A DNA stretch of 64,000 bases from Lentisphaerota bacterium (GCA_017134815.1 CP071032.1:1178001-1242000), one strand, 5' to 3'; counted from the first letter of the stretch, positions 46,578 to 56,177 are shown. Translations and numbers: made by a program. The notes: generated by a model from the letters alone, not told the origin.

Positions 46578-48647
46578 ATGCGACACCTTAAACTATTAAG
46601 CATTCTATATCTGTTCCCCGGCTTCTATCTGTTTGCGATGCATATAGGTTTTTACCGTGAAATCGCGGCAAACAGCGGCTTTCCTTTTGGGGCCGGGATC
46701 TGCACCCTGATCGCATTTGCTTTCTGGGCAACAGCCGGCATTGTCCTCTACCCGTTTAAAGCCAAAAGATCGGCACCGACTATCGCCACTCTGCTGGCAT
46801 TCCTCTATCCTGCAGGAATAATTTCAATTTTATGTGCCAAACTGTTCACTTCCCATGAAACCGGGATAACCTTCCTGATGCTGCAGGCCATGACAATAAC
46901 CGCCTCTCTGCCGCTTGGAATACTGACTGGAATGATAATCAGATTTTTCAGCAGAGCCATGCTCTCGAAAGGCGTAAAAGCTGATGCCTTTTTCTTTGCG
47001 ACCGGCTATTTTCTGGGTGGGTTTGTCATATATCCATCGGTTGTCTTCCAAATATTAATGCAGCCGTCTCTGTTAACAATTCAAGGCATACTGCTTACGT
47101 TGCCGTTACTGATGATGGCATTCAGTATGCCGTTCACTCTTTACAGGAGGATACGACTGCTTTTTACCGCAATTTCCGCTTGTATTGCCGGGTTTGTTCT
47201 CTTCCAGCTTGATCAGTCTTTCACCAACTGGATGTGGCCTCATAAATACAACGGAGCGGTTCTCCTGAAGTCATATCAGACCCAAAGCGGCAGACTGACG
47301 CTTCTGCTGCAAAAGGAGACCGCAAACCCTGACCGGATAATTATAATAAGGAACAATCACCTCCTGTGCAAAATAGCCAGCAACGCCTCCGCAGCCCCGG
47401 GTATTGCTTTGCCGCTGGCACTTGAACCAGATAAGCTGAAGCTGCAGGTACTGATAGTTTCTCATCCTTTTACTCCGCTGCCGGCAGCTATGAGCTCGCT
47501 GCCTTTTGTCAGACATGTAACCCTTTTAAGCCCGGATTATGAGATGAACCGGCTTGCTCAGAAATACCGGGTTCTGCCCTTTCAAAATGACCGGCTTACA
47601 ATTGCGGCAGAATTTCTACCTCGTTTTCTGAAGACCAACAAGCATAAATTTGACATAGTGTGGTTCATACCTGGAGCTGAAAAAGAATTGACTGTACTGC
47701 CTGAGATCATTACTGAACTGAAAAAGCAGATGAATCCTGACGGGATATTAACCGTGCCGGCTCTGACTGTGCAGGCAGAAAAACTTAAAAATACGCTGCA
47801 GGCGAACTTTCCCTACTCAGTACCGCTGCCGGGAAACAGAAAATACAGCTGCTACGGCGGCAAAAACCTGACTTCCGACATAAGAACGCTTGAAAACCGG
47901 CTGGAAAAGTTTCAGCGCACTGAAGGAGTTATTCTATTTCCAAGAGGCGCATTTTCTGTTCTTTATGAACTCAATCAACTGCCAAACGTGAAACCTGAGT
48001 TCAAACAGAATATAGCTAGAAAACTACCTGCGATAATATCTCTGACTTCTGAATTTTCAAAGCTGGGCATTCCGGCTTTTATCGTGGCCGCGTTAACAGG
48101 CCTGTTTTACATTATCGCCAGATTCATGGTCTGCCGCAAGAACTCATTCTCAAAACATGCCGGACTGTTTGAGAACGGCTTCGCCACAGCCGGGTTCGCG
48201 GTTCTGCTATTCAGCGCCACCTTCAGTTCCAGAGCTTTAGCCTACAGCAGCTTCGGATTTCTGCTCGCAAGTGTCAGCTGTACAGCTTTTGGCCTGCTGC
48301 TTGCCGACAAAATCAAGAGCGGCCGTTTTACAGTAATTTTATCCATACTGCTGCTGCTGCTGGTATACCCGGTCCACGATTTCGGTCTGGACAGACTGGC
48401 TCTGATTGCCGTGCTGGCAAACTTTATCTGCAGCGGCATCATTATTGCGAAAATTATAAATACTCCCGGACACTTCTCCAACAGCCTCCTGGCAACAAAT
48501 TACTTAGGATACCTTACAGGAGCTGTCCTCCTTTTTGTTTTAATATTTTTCCAGTTTGAACTTTATGTCTTGTGTTTTGTCATTATATTATCCAGAATAC
48601 CGGTCATGATGTCAAGGCTGGTGCTTGGCAGGGAACTCAAAGAATAA
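46578..48647 (+). CDS. Membrane protein with degenerate spermidine-synthase-like domain
   Basis: A 689-aa protein of mixed design. Residues 1 to about 215 hold six or seven membrane segments. About 225-490 are soluble and follow the layout of fused spermidine-synthase proteins: an opening strand pair (LKSYQTQSGRLTLLLQKE), FVRHVTLLSPDYEMNRLAQ in place of the nucleotide-binding acidic strand, and HKFDIVWFIPGAEKEL in place of the DVI(I/V)xDxxDP motif. The catalytic aspartates are not all present, so enzyme activity is doubtful. Five or six further membrane segments close the protein. Membrane-fused SpeE relatives are known but poorly understood. It follows pdxA by 12 bp and precedes the PpiC-like gene by 9 bp. 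Confidence 0.55.
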   Translation: MRHLKLLSILYLFPGFYLFAMHIGFYREIAANSGFPFGAGICTLIAFAFWATAGIVLYPFKAKRSAPTIATLLAFLYPAGIISILCAKLFTSHETGITFLMLQAMTITASLPLGILTGMIIRFFSRAMLSKGVKADAFFFATGYFLGGFVIYPSVVFQILMQPSLLTIQGILLTLPLLMMAFSMPFTLYRRIRLLFTAISACIAGFVLFQLDQSFTNWMWPHKYNGAVLLKSYQTQSGRLTLLLQKETANPDRIIIIRNNHLLCKIASNASAAPGIALPLALEPDKLKLQVLIVSHPFTPLPAAMSSLPFVRHVTLLSPDYEMNRLAQKYRVLPFQNDRLTIAAEFLPRFLKTNKHKFDIVWFIPGAEKELTVLPEIITELKKQMNPDGILTVPALTVQAEKLKNTLQANFPYSVPLPGNRKYSCYGGKNLTSDIRTLENRLEKFQRTEGVILFPRGAFSVLYELNQLPNVKPEFKQNIARKLPAIISLTSEFSKLGIPAFIVAALTGLFYIIARFMVCRKNSFSKHAGLFENGFATAGFAVLLFSATFSSRALAYSSFGFLLASVSCTAFGLLLADKIKSGRFTVILSILLLLLVYPVHDFGLDRLALIAVLANFICSGIIIAKIINTPGHFSNSLLATNYLGYLTGAVLLFVLIFFQFELYVLCFVIILSRIPVMMSRLVLGRELKE

Positions 48648-48656
48648 TGGAAGTAA

Positions 48657-49664
48657 ATGTATAAAGTACGAGTTAAAACACTGGCGTTTTCTGGCGCCTT
48701 ACTGCTCTCCGGCATGGGCATGGTATACGCTGCCGAAGGCATTCCTGACTTCACCCTTGAGGAACCTAAAGGTGCAAAGGTGGATTCAATACTTGCTTCC
48801 GTCAACGGTACTCCCATCAGCCTGACTGACGTTTTATATGAAAGCGGCCGAGACGAAGCCAGACAATATGCGGTTTATTCAGGCAAAGACATTTACAAGA
48901 AAATTAAAGCAATCCGCAAAAAGTTTCTTGACAAAATTATTGCCAGAAAGCTGATTATAGCTGAATATAATGAAAAAAAACCTTTTGAAATTCCCAGACA
49001 GTACGTTGAAACTTTGCTTGATGAACTTACTATCAATTTTGGCTGCAGCAACCGGGAAGAACTGGCGGAAAAAGCCAAGAAATCTGGAACCTCAATGGCA
49101 GATCTGACTAAAAAAGCCAAAGAAAAGATCATCCTGTCAATCATGGTTAACAGTTATATTTTTTCTCATGTGAACCTGACGCCGCGGGAAATATACGAGT
49201 ATTATGAAAAACACAAAAAAGAGTTTTCAACACAAGCTGCAATCAGGCTGCAACTGATGCTGCTGCCGGCAAAGAGAAAAAATCTCAAGAAAATTACTGA
49301 ATTGCTCCAGAAAGAGCTTAAAAGCGGCAGCAAAAAAGTCTTTTCATCCATGACCAGGCTTTATTCTTCCGGTCCAAATGCTATAGAGGGGGGCGATCTT
49401 GGCTGGATTGAATTTGATCAGTTGAGAACAGAGTTTTTCAAAGCGGTCAAAGGGGTCCCCTGCGGCAAAGTTGCCGGACCTGTTAAAACCGATGAAGGCG
49501 TTTATTTCCTGCGGGTTGAAAGCCGCCGTGAAGCTGAGACAACCTCATTCAATAAGCTTGTTCCAGTTATCAAGAAACGAATTGAAGGCAAGCGTAAAAA
49601 AGCGGCTTATGATGACTATATAAATGAATTGCGCAAAAAAGCCATTATCAGGTACTATATTTAA
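48657..49664 (+). CDS. PpiC/SurA-type exported peptidyl-prolyl isomerase
   Basis: A 335-aa exported protein. Its signal peptide is VKTLAFSGALLLSGMGMVYAAEG, without lipobox. The SurA-N-like helical region follows (VDSILASVNGTPISLTDVLYE, then KKFLDKIIARKLIIAEYNEK). Residues about 195-290 form a parvulin domain (IRLQLMLLPAK, LYSSGPNAIEGGDLGWIEFDQL, GKVAGPVKTDEGVYFLRVESRRE) with the GGDLGW signature. It probably assists folding of outer-membrane or periplasmic proteins. The stop lies one base from the end of the convergent O-antigen-ligase-like gene, with no terminator between them. Confidence 0.87.
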   Translation: MYKVRVKTLAFSGALLLSGMGMVYAAEGIPDFTLEEPKGAKVDSILASVNGTPISLTDVLYESGRDEARQYAVYSGKDIYKKIKAIRKKFLDKIIARKLIIAEYNEKKPFEIPRQYVETLLDELTINFGCSNREELAEKAKKSGTSMADLTKKAKEKIILSIMVNSYIFSHVNLTPREIYEYYEKHKKEFSTQAAIRLQLMLLPAKRKNLKKITELLQKELKSGSKKVFSSMTRLYSSGPNAIEGGDLGWIEFDQLRTEFFKAVKGVPCGKVAGPVKTDEGVYFLRVESRREAETTSFNKLVPVIKKRIEGKRKKAAYDDYINELRKKAIIRYYI

Positions 49665-49665
49665 T

Positions 49666-51495
49666 TTACTTGCGTGTCCTGCCGGTTTTTTTCTGATAAT
49701 CCATAAACCTCAAATCCAGTTGCGGATTTTTGATTAATTCGGGAATCATTTTCGCGCTGAACCCCTTAAGCCTCAGACTGCGCTCAAGCTGACCTTTTAT
49801 GACTCTAGCCTGCAAGTCGTGCTTCAGCACCTTCAAGGTGTACCAGTAAAAATAGTAATTTACAATTGACAGCGGAAAGTTTGCAGCCTCTCTTTTGAAA
49901 TACGGCAAGGCCGCTTCCGGACGATGCAGGACTACCAATGCCCGGGCCGCTATGCCATTACTGTTCACATAATTCTCAATATCCAGCTCTTTCTGCATGA
50001 ATTCTATAAACCGCAGCGCGTCACCAGGAGACTTAAAATCATAAAATGCCAGCAAAGCAGCCAGATATAAGTTCCTGGCTTCCGGACGAGCCACAATGCT
50101 TTTATGACATTCCCTGAGTGCGGCATTCTGCTTCCCCGAGTCTGCCGCAAGCAGCGCCTGCCTGTAATGCCATGAGCTTATCGTATTATGAATCAACATG
50201 TAAAGCAGAACTCCCGACAGAAAAACAGCAACCAGATAGCCAAGTTGTGGCTTTATACTTAATTTATTGAGAGCCAGCTGCCTGTTTTCATAAACAGCCC
50301 GCCCCAGTAATACTCCTAAGATTGTCAAAAATACATAATTAAGCGGCCAGCTGGCAACAACAACATCCACCATGGCGTGTGCCATAATAACAGCAAATAC
50401 TATCAAACAGTACTTAACAATTCTATTATGCTCTCTGAAGACCGCTTTCAGACTGCCGGCAAAGGCATATATCAAGAAAGAGAGCCAAATCAGCAATGCA
50501 GGAATACCCAGAGTAGCAGCTATGTACATAAAATTATTATGCGGGTGCGGATTCCTGTCAGTACAAAATTTGAGCAGATAATATTTTTCAGGAATGAGAG
50601 GTGCGATTGCTGATTCAAAATGGTTCGATCCAACCCCGATCACAGGATGGGCTTTGATCACTTTCAAGCATCCTTCCCAGATGTAAATACGGACGTCATT
50701 TTCCAGACAGCCGTTCCGGACAAACAACATTAAAGCCAGACCAATAAAAACTGCAGCAATAACTCCCGCCAGCATCCCTGCTAATTTGACTCGCTTCACT
50801 TTTAAAAGTCTTGAAATATTGATGAACAACCACAGGACAGCCCCGATAATCAGAGCAATGCAAGAAGCTTTTGAACCGCAATGAATAAATATTAATGCCG
50901 CTGCTGCAATGTACAGGACCAAACCGCATCCTGCTGCTGTTTTGATAAACAAGCCGCTTTTGCAGCAAATATCTTTGACGATAAACCAGGCGAAAGGCAC
51001 TGTTACCAGAATTAATGTCGCGTTCCAGTTCCAGTTCCCGCAAATGCCATAAGGGTGCTCCGGCAGAAAACGCAAACTTTGTACTAAAGTAGCAACCCCC
51101 AGTATCAAGACATAATAAGGCAGTATTTTTTCCATGCTTCTATAATAAACCGCGCAGAAGAACGGAATCACCAGCCAGCTTGCCCCAAACATGATCTCGT
51201 TTAAATCAAAGCGTCCGAAAAAACAATACTGCAGAAGACCGATACCGCCGAAAAACAGTACCCCAAGCAATGCTCGGAAACCGGTTTTGAGCCGGGAGAA
51301 ATAAGTCAGGCGTTCAGAATCAATCAAAAGCGCAATCAGGCAGAACAGCGACACCATCCCCGGAGTAAAAACCGTAAACTCTCCGAAATGGGGTAGTTTA
51401 CCGGTAAATAACCTCACCCATACCAGCGGCAGCTGCATCGATATCAGGACAAGAAATATACCGGTTACCGCTCTTTCATAAATAATTTTTTTCAT
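49666..51495 (-). CDS. O-antigen ligase / Wzy-like membrane protein
   Basis: A 609-aa protein with about 11 membrane segments and a soluble tail. The Wzy_C signature appears as HPVIGVGSNHFESAIAPLIPEKYY, then DRNPHPHNNFMYIAATLGIPALLIWL; the PHxHN motif is typical of WaaL, Wzy and PglL-type enzymes. These join glycans from a lipid carrier to lipid A core or to proteins such as pilins. The last 180 residues or so contain TPR-like helices (YRQALLAADSGKQNAALREC), seen in several such ligases. I start at the ATG at 51495; a TTG six codons upstream is also open. The next genes upstream encode pseudopilins, so pilin glycosylation is a possible role, by inference only. Confidence 0.8.
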   Translation of the reverse strand: MKKIIYERAVTGIFLVLISMQLPLVWVRLFTGKLPHFGEFTVFTPGMVSLFCLIALLIDSERLTYFSRLKTGFRALLGVLFFGGIGLLQYCFFGRFDLNEIMFGASWLVIPFFCAVYYRSMEKILPYYVLILGVATLVQSLRFLPEHPYGICGNWNWNATLILVTVPFAWFIVKDICCKSGLFIKTAAGCGLVLYIAAAALIFIHCGSKASCIALIIGAVLWLFINISRLLKVKRVKLAGMLAGVIAAVFIGLALMLFVRNGCLENDVRIYIWEGCLKVIKAHPVIGVGSNHFESAIAPLIPEKYYLLKFCTDRNPHPHNNFMYIAATLGIPALLIWLSFLIYAFAGSLKAVFREHNRIVKYCLIVFAVIMAHAMVDVVVASWPLNYVFLTILGVLLGRAVYENRQLALNKLSIKPQLGYLVAVFLSGVLLYMLIHNTISSWHYRQALLAADSGKQNAALRECHKSIVARPEARNLYLAALLAFYDFKSPGDALRFIEFMQKELDIENYVNSNGIAARALVVLHRPEAALPYFKREAANFPLSIVNYYFYWYTLKVLKHDLQARVIKGQLERSLRLKGFSAKMIPELIKNPQLDLRFMDYQKKTGRTRK

Positions 51496-51600
51496 ACGCC
51501 TCCCACGCTGCAATACTGAATATTCAATGGCCTTCGTATTGTGAACATTTTGACTTAAACTTTTGATTTTATTAATATAGTGTCAGTAAACGTATAAGCA

Positions 51601-51626
51601 AAAAAAAAGGGAGGCCGAAGCCTCCC
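51601..51626 (-). terminator. Intrinsic terminator of pseudopilin gene A
   Basis: On the minus strand GGGAGGC pairs with GCCTCCC around a four-base TTCG loop, followed by eight T residues. Confidence 0.9.
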
Positions 51627-51639
51627 GAAAAAAACGAAA

Positions 51640-52287
51640 TCAGTAAGTTTCATCAGTTCCTGAATAAGTTTTTCCGATATTGGGCATCAGTTTTGAGCCG
51701 CCACGGTTTTCGGCACTGTACCAGCTGGAGCCGTTAAAGGCGCTCACATGGCCGTCGTGGAACAGGATGTTGCCGTAATTGGTATGGTTAGAATTACCGC
51801 CGTTGGAAAGCTGCCCGGCTGTACCGTTTTTGTCAGCACAGACTCCGGAGTCGGCTTTGCCGAACTTTATAGAAGAACCTTCCATCATCAAACTGGCCAG
51901 AGCGTAATCACAGTTTTCATCATGCAGCGGGTTGTCGGCTGCGGCGACTTTATAACCAGCTGCACCGTCAAAGTCAGCAGTTCCCGGGTCTCTTTTAGTA
52001 GTGGTAGACGGGCATAAATAGATTTTGGGATCAGTCAGGTAGTCGGTTTGAATCAAGCGGTTGAACCCCTCTGCCGGCGCCGGATTGTAAGGAAAATAAT
52101 CAGCGTAGTCCATTGCATACTGCTTCATGGCCAGACCAATCTGCTTAAGGTTTGACGTACAGGCAATTCGGCGAGCTTTTTCGCGGGCCTGATTAAGCGC
52201 TGGCAGCAGCATGCCGGCGAGGATCGCTATGATCGCGATCACAACGAGGAGTTCGATTAAGGTAAAACCGGGACTCTTCTTTTTCAT
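51640..52287 (-). CDS. Pseudopilin A (prepilin-type N-terminal methylation protein)
   Basis: A 215-aa type II secretion/type IV pilus-like protein. After a short basic leader (MKKKSPG) the cleavage motif [21 protein letters not shown] gives Phe+1 and Glu+5, the prepilin-peptidase and methylation site. A helical stem follows ([31 protein letters not shown]), then a globular part ending in [15 protein letters not shown]. This is the layout of the many DUF1559-like pseudopilins of Planctomycetes and Lentisphaerota. I chose the ATG at 52287, with GGAG 6 nt upstream. A longer frame begins at 52359, but that lies within the promoter at 52350-52378. It is monocistronic. Confidence 0.9.
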   Translation of the reverse strand: MKKKSPGFTLIELLVVIAIIAILAGMLLPALNQAREKARRIACTSNLKQIGLAMKQYAMDYADYFPYNPAPAEGFNRLIQTDYLTDPKIYLCPSTTTKRDPGTADFDGAAGYKVAAADNPLHDENCDYALASLMMEGSSIKFGKADSGVCADKNGTAGQLSNGGNSNHTNYGNILFHDGHVSAFNGSSWYSAENRGGSKLMPNIGKTYSGTDETY

Positions 52288-52349
52288 TTTCTTCTCCATT
52301 TTCATAAATCTTCTATTCAGCCGGGAATCCCAGCCGTCCTCTGAGGAAT

Positions 52350-52378
52350 ATTCTAGCAAAAAGATTTAAGCAATGCAA
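52350..52378 (-). promoter_or_regulatory. Sigma-70-type promoter of pseudopilin gene A
   Basis: On the minus strand TTGCAT (52378-52373), 17 bp, then TAGAAT (52355-52350). The spacer ends CTTTTTGC, as in the promoter of the second pseudopilin gene. It sets the transcript start near 52343. Confidence 0.7.
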
Positions 52379-52451
52379 GAGAAAACTGAAAATATAAGCG
52401 ATTATTTTTTAGACAAGCGGATACTTATATTAATTAGATATCAAAACTAAC

Positions 52452-52474
52452 AAAAAAAGGAGGCCGAAGCCTCC
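52452..52474 (-). terminator. Intrinsic terminator of pseudopilin gene B
   Basis: On the minus strand GGAGGC pairs with GCCTCC around the same TTCG loop as at 51601-51626, followed by seven T residues. Confidence 0.9.
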
Positions 52475-52497
52475 TTCTTATAACCTGAAATCAATGA

Positions 52498-53100
52498 TCA
52501 AGTATTAGGAATCATTTGGGACTCGCCACGATTATCGGCAGAATACCAAGCGGCACCGCTGAATGGTGACACATGACCATCATGGAACAGGATATTACCA
52601 TAGTTGATATGGTTTGAAGCTCCCTCATTTGATCCGCCGTTAGCTGTACCATTCTTATCGGCGCAAACGCCTGAGTCGGATTTTCCAAACTTAATAGAGG
52701 AGCCTTCCATCATTAAAGGAGCCATGGCATAATCACAATTTGCATCCGGCATACCGTCACTCACTGTAATACTATCGCTTGTAGTGAAAGCAGTACCAGC
52801 TGCTGCCTTATTAGTTACAGCTGAAGGGCAAAGATAAACCTTGACGTCAGTAAGATAGTCAGAGTTGATCAAACGGTTAAAGCCGTCAGCCGGTTTAGCG
52901 TTATACGGATAATAATCAGAATAATCCATAGCGTATTGCTTCAGAGCCAGGCCGATCTGTTTGAGGTTTGATGTACAGGAAATGCGACGAGCTTTTTCAC
53001 GCGCCTGATTCAGGGCGGGAAGCAGCATTCCAGCTAGAATTGCTATAATAGCGATTACGACAAGAAGTTCGATAAGGGTAAACCTACTACGTTTCTTCAT
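52498..53100 (-). CDS. Pseudopilin B, paralogue of pseudopilin A
   Basis: A 200-aa prepilin-like protein nearly identical in its N-terminal 80 residues to the next gene ([20 protein letters not shown], then [34 protein letters not shown]). It matches closely again in the block [31 protein letters not shown] and the tail [15 protein letters not shown]. The leader is MKKRSR. Residues between the blocks differ more, so the pair has diverged in exposed loops. RBS GGAGAG sits close to the ATG. It is separately transcribed, with promoter 53180-53208 and terminator 52452-52474. Two functional subunits or redundancy are both possible. Confidence 0.9.
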   Translation of the reverse strand: MKKRSRFTLIELLVVIAIIAILAGMLLPALNQAREKARRISCTSNLKQIGLALKQYAMDYSDYYPYNAKPADGFNRLINSDYLTDVKVYLCPSAVTNKAAAGTAFTTSDSITVSDGMPDANCDYAMAPLMMEGSSIKFGKSDSGVCADKNGTANGGSNEGASNHINYGNILFHDGHVSPFSGAAWYSADNRGESQMIPNT

Positions 53101-53487
53101 CTTTCTCTCCTTTATGAGAAATTGTTTTAGTTTACGGCATCATGTTTAAATCTTTAAACACCACCTTACGTCAACCTTTATTTTAGCAAAAAAAATTGAT
53201 GTATGCAAGTTTTTTCACAAAATATTTTAGTTTTTTGCAACCATAAATATAGTCAATTTAATATACTTATAAAGAATATCATAAGACCGCTATACACCCT
53301 GCAACAGGCAGAAACATTGGCGAAAGACAACGCAATCTATATAAATATACCAAATTAATAATAGTGATTAAACGCAATCATCAATAAAATGTTTAAATCA
53401 TCAAGCAGACCGGTCCTCTCAACCCAGCGGGGCAGAAGGTTAGTTTTTAAGGAATTTTCTTATCTAAAAAGTAGTCATCCGCCATCA
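53101..53487. other. Spacer upstream of pseudopilin B
   Basis: A 387-bp AT-rich spacer. It contains the pseudopilin B promoter (53180-53208). The part beyond it, up to the end of the chromate-transporter gene, shows no gene, hairpin or repeat that I can support. Confidence 0.5.
53180..53208 (-). promoter_or_regulatory. Sigma-70-type promoter of pseudopilin gene B
   Basis: On the minus strand TTGCAT (53208-53203), 17 bp ending TTTTTTGC, then TAAAAT (53185-53180). Same -35, spacing and -10-proximal sequence as the promoter of pseudopilin A. It predicts a leader of about 75 nt. Confidence 0.75.
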
Positions 53488-54048
53488 TCACATAATAAGT
53501 ATTCCGGCAATAACCGCGCATATCAAAAGCGGTACCGTTCCAACTTTTTTGTAGATCAGCAAAAGACTCACAGCAAAAATTAAAACAGCCTTAAATTCGA
53601 TGCTCTTAAACATTTCCAGCAGCGGCAGGCCGGCAGCGCCTTCTGGAAACAGTGAGACCAGAGCAATCTTCAGAGCAGCAAAAGCAATCAGGCCCGTGAC
53701 AGTAGGCCTGAGACCATATAATATTGATTTCATAAAACGAGTTTCGCGAAAACGCATAAAGCAGACAATCAGAATAAAAGTAATTACAGCTCCAGGGAGC
53801 AGAATACCGGTAGTCGCGGCAATTGCCCCGGGGACACCAGCGGTTTTGAAACCGGCATAAGTGGCCATATTAACCGCAATCGGCCCCGGCGTCATCTGTG
53901 CCAGCGCTATCATATCGACAAACTCCGACTTGGTCAGCCAATGGTATTTCATGGCTGCTTCCTGCAGCAGCGGCAGAATTGCATACCCCCCGCCGTAGCA
54001 GAAAGTACCTATAACCATAAACCTGAAAAAAAGTACTAAAACAGTCAT
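53488..54048 (-). CDS. Chromate transporter, half-size subunit 2
   Basis: A 186-aa CHR-family membrane protein with about five or six helices. It shows the half-repeat signature FMVIGTFCYGGGYAILPLLQEAAMKYHWLTKSEFVDMIALAQMTPGPIAVNMATYAGFKTAG, including PGPIAVN. Single-domain CHR proteins occur as adjacent pairs that together equal one full-length ChrA. The natural substrate in many bacteria may be sulfate or another anion and not chromate. Its start overlaps the upstream partner by 4 bp. Confidence 0.9.
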   Translation of the reverse strand: MTVLVLFFRFMVIGTFCYGGGYAILPLLQEAAMKYHWLTKSEFVDMIALAQMTPGPIAVNMATYAGFKTAGVPGAIAATTGILLPGAVITFILIVCFMRFRETRFMKSILYGLRPTVTGLIAFAALKIALVSLFPEGAAGLPLLEMFKSIEFKAVLIFAVSLLLIYKKVGTVPLLICAVIAGILIM

Positions 54049-54626
54049 TTTTCACCCTCCTCAGCCAGCTGTCTCAGACCTTTTCGGCATGAATAGTAAA
54101 TTATAACACCGGCAATAATGCCCCCCAGGATAATCAGCGGCGGTGTCACTCTCGCCCAGGCCAGCAAAACAAATCCGCCAATAGCGATAGCCGCCCTGAA
54201 CCAGTCATTCAAAGCTTTTCTGCCCAGTTTGAATACAGCAGCTACAACCAGTGCCAGTACTGCCGACCTGACTGCTTTGAAGGCGCTGTGTACATATTTA
54301 TTTTCCTGGTACCGGGTAAAGAAAGCAGCGACTATACATATTATAATCAGCGACGGCAGCGTCACTCCGATAACTGAAGCTACCGCCCCCCAGAACCCGC
54401 CGATTCGATAGCCGGCTCCTACCGCAGTATTAACGGCAATCAGCCCGGGCAGCGACTGTCCTACCGCGAAAAAGTCAAGGATTTCATTATCATGCAGCCA
54501 CCTTCTTCTGCCGACCAGCTCACGCTGCATAACCGGCAACATAACATAACCGCCGCCAATGGAAGTCGTTCCGATTTTGGCAAAAGACCAGAATAACTGC
54601 CAGTAGAGTTTCAAACCGCGTTCCAT
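54045..54626 (-). CDS. Chromate transporter, half-size subunit 1
   Basis: A 193-aa CHR-family membrane protein, first gene of the pair. Conserved block: LFWSFAKIGTTSIGGGYVMLPVMQRELVGRRRWLHDNEILDFFAVGQSLPGLIAVNTAVGAGYRIGG, with PGLIAVN in place of the partner's PGPIAVN. I start at the ATG at 54626; a TTG three codons earlier is open too, and neither has a strong ribosome site. With its 4-bp-overlapping partner it should form an antiparallel two-subunit transporter. Confidence 0.9.
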   Translation of the reverse strand: MERGLKLYWQLFWSFAKIGTTSIGGGYVMLPVMQRELVGRRRWLHDNEILDFFAVGQSLPGLIAVNTAVGAGYRIGGFWGAVASVIGVTLPSLIIICIVAAFFTRYQENKYVHSAFKAVRSAVLALVVAAVFKLGRKALNDWFRAAIAIGGFVLLAWARVTPPLIILGGIIAGVIIYYSCRKGLRQLAEEGEK

Positions 54627-54830
54627 AAATATCAACCAGTAATTGATTTAAAAATTAAAAGGTTTTTAAGTATCAGCTAATATAACATCATGCCGGCCGC
54701 ATGCAAAATATTTCCCTTTTCTCCATTTCAATTTGAACAATAATTAATCAATATCTTGAAATATCAGCACGAACCAGTCTATTACCTTGATATATATAAA
54801 GAATTTAACGAAATCGAAGGTTGAGACTGG

Positions 54831-56177
54831 ATGAAGAAACATAAAAAACGCAAAGAAAAATGTATCTTGACATTTGCCCGGGGCTGGAACTCACTGGCTG
54901 CAGCCAGATGCCTTGGTGAAAAAGGAGTTGAGGTAATTACCGGAGATAATAACTATCTGGCAGCTGGAAACTTCTCAAAGCACAGCAAGCATTTTTTTGC
55001 TTACCCAGACCCGGAACGGGAACCTCAAAAATACCTTGATAAGCTGCTGGAGGTTGCCGAAAAACATGCCCGCAAAGATACAGATCTGGTACTGATGCCG
55101 CTGCATACTGACAGTTTCCTGGTTGCCGCAAACAAAGATCGCTTTGAGGGGATTTGCAGTCTTGCCCTGCCCTCATTTGATCAGATCAAGCTGGCCGGGA
55201 ACAAAGCACTTCTCGCCAGGTTTTGCGAAAAACACGGTATTCTTATCCCCAAAACCTGGCAGCCTGCCAGCCGGGATGAATTTCATCGCGATATAATCAA
55301 TTTCAACTTCCCGGCTTTCATAAAACTGCAGGAATCCAATGCGGCCATTGGTTTAAAAAAAGTTAATACCCCAAACGAGGCTGTCGCCTTTTTTGAACAC
55401 TGTATTGAGCGCTACAAACTGTCTCCGGAGCAATACCCACTTATTCAGGAAGCCGTTGACGGCGAAGATTACTGCTCAACATTCCTGCTGGATAACGGGG
55501 CTCCCAGGGCTTCCATGACCTACCACAATATTCTGGATTTTCCGCGCAAAAGCGGCATGGGGGTACTGCGCGAAACTGTAGACGCAACTGAACTGGAAAT
55601 GATAGGAGCCAGACTGCTGACCCTGCTGAACTGGCATGGAGTCGCCGAAATAGATTTCAGATGGGACGGAAAAAATGCCCCCTACCTCATTGAAATAAAT
55701 CCACGCTTCTGGGGCGGTCTTGGACAATCAATCGCTTCCGGCTGGGATTACCCGTATCTGCTGTTCAGACTGGCAGTCGACGGCACTATTGATGCGGTCA
55801 CCCCGCAGCCGCGCGACGTCAAGACGTTTAATCCCTGCCTGACGGTATTGCTGGCAGCTCAGGAATTTATTGAAGCCAAGCATCCGCGACAGGAAGTTGA
55901 AACCGCCTTTCATAAACTGCGGCATCAGTTCAAGCATAACCAGGTTGCGGCTTTACGCAAATTCGTAGAACGACTGGCAAGTGCAGTCAACCCGGCTGAT
56001 CGTTTTATTGCGGTAGAAAAAGTGCTCAGGGAAAACCGGGGTGCCGTCGATGAAATATTCAAATGGAAGGACCCGCTCCCGCTTCTCGGCTTGCTTTATC
56101 CGGTAGCAGTCTTTTTGAAACACGGAAAAGTATCTCCTGAACTTCTGGTATCAAAGTCTAAAATTGAAAAAATTTGA
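54831..56177 (+). CDS. ATP-grasp ligase of unknown substrate
   Basis: A 448-aa ATP-grasp enzyme. The N-terminal pre-ATP-grasp domain is CILTFARGWNSLAAARCLGEKGVEVITGD. A serine/lysine nucleotide region follows (GNKALLARFCEKHGILIPKTW, then FPAFIKLQESNAAIGLKKV). The metal-binding strand and loop are VAEIDFRWDGKNAPYLIEINPRFWGGLGQS, with the expected Glu, Asn and Arg. Such enzymes join a carboxylate to an amine or thiol through an acyl phosphate. The substrate is unknown; the C-terminal 110 residues are not recognised. Its 3' end overlaps the C26 peptidase gene by 14 bp, so both are made together and probably act on the same compound. Confidence 0.8.
   Translation: MKKHKKRKEKCILTFARGWNSLAAARCLGEKGVEVITGDNNYLAAGNFSKHSKHFFAYPDPEREPQKYLDKLLEVAEKHARKDTDLVLMPLHTDSFLVAANKDRFEGICSLALPSFDQIKLAGNKALLARFCEKHGILIPKTWQPASRDEFHRDIINFNFPAFIKLQESNAAIGLKKVNTPNEAVAFFEHCIERYKLSPEQYPLIQEAVDGEDYCSTFLLDNGAPRASMTYHNILDFPRKSGMGVLRETVDATELEMIGARLLTLLNWHGVAEIDFRWDGKNAPYLIEINPRFWGGLGQSIASGWDYPYLLFRLAVDGTIDAVTPQPRDVKTFNPCLTVLLAAQEFIEAKHPRQEVETAFHKLRHQFKHNQVAALRKFVERLASAVNPADRFIAVEKVLRENRGAVDEIFKWKDPLPLLGLLYPVAVFLKHGKVSPELLVSKSKIEKI

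Noticed and set aside
52288-52359. Upstream start for pseudopilin A
   Set aside because: It falls inside the predicted promoter, and the ATG at 52287 has the GGAG site and the normal short prepilin leader.
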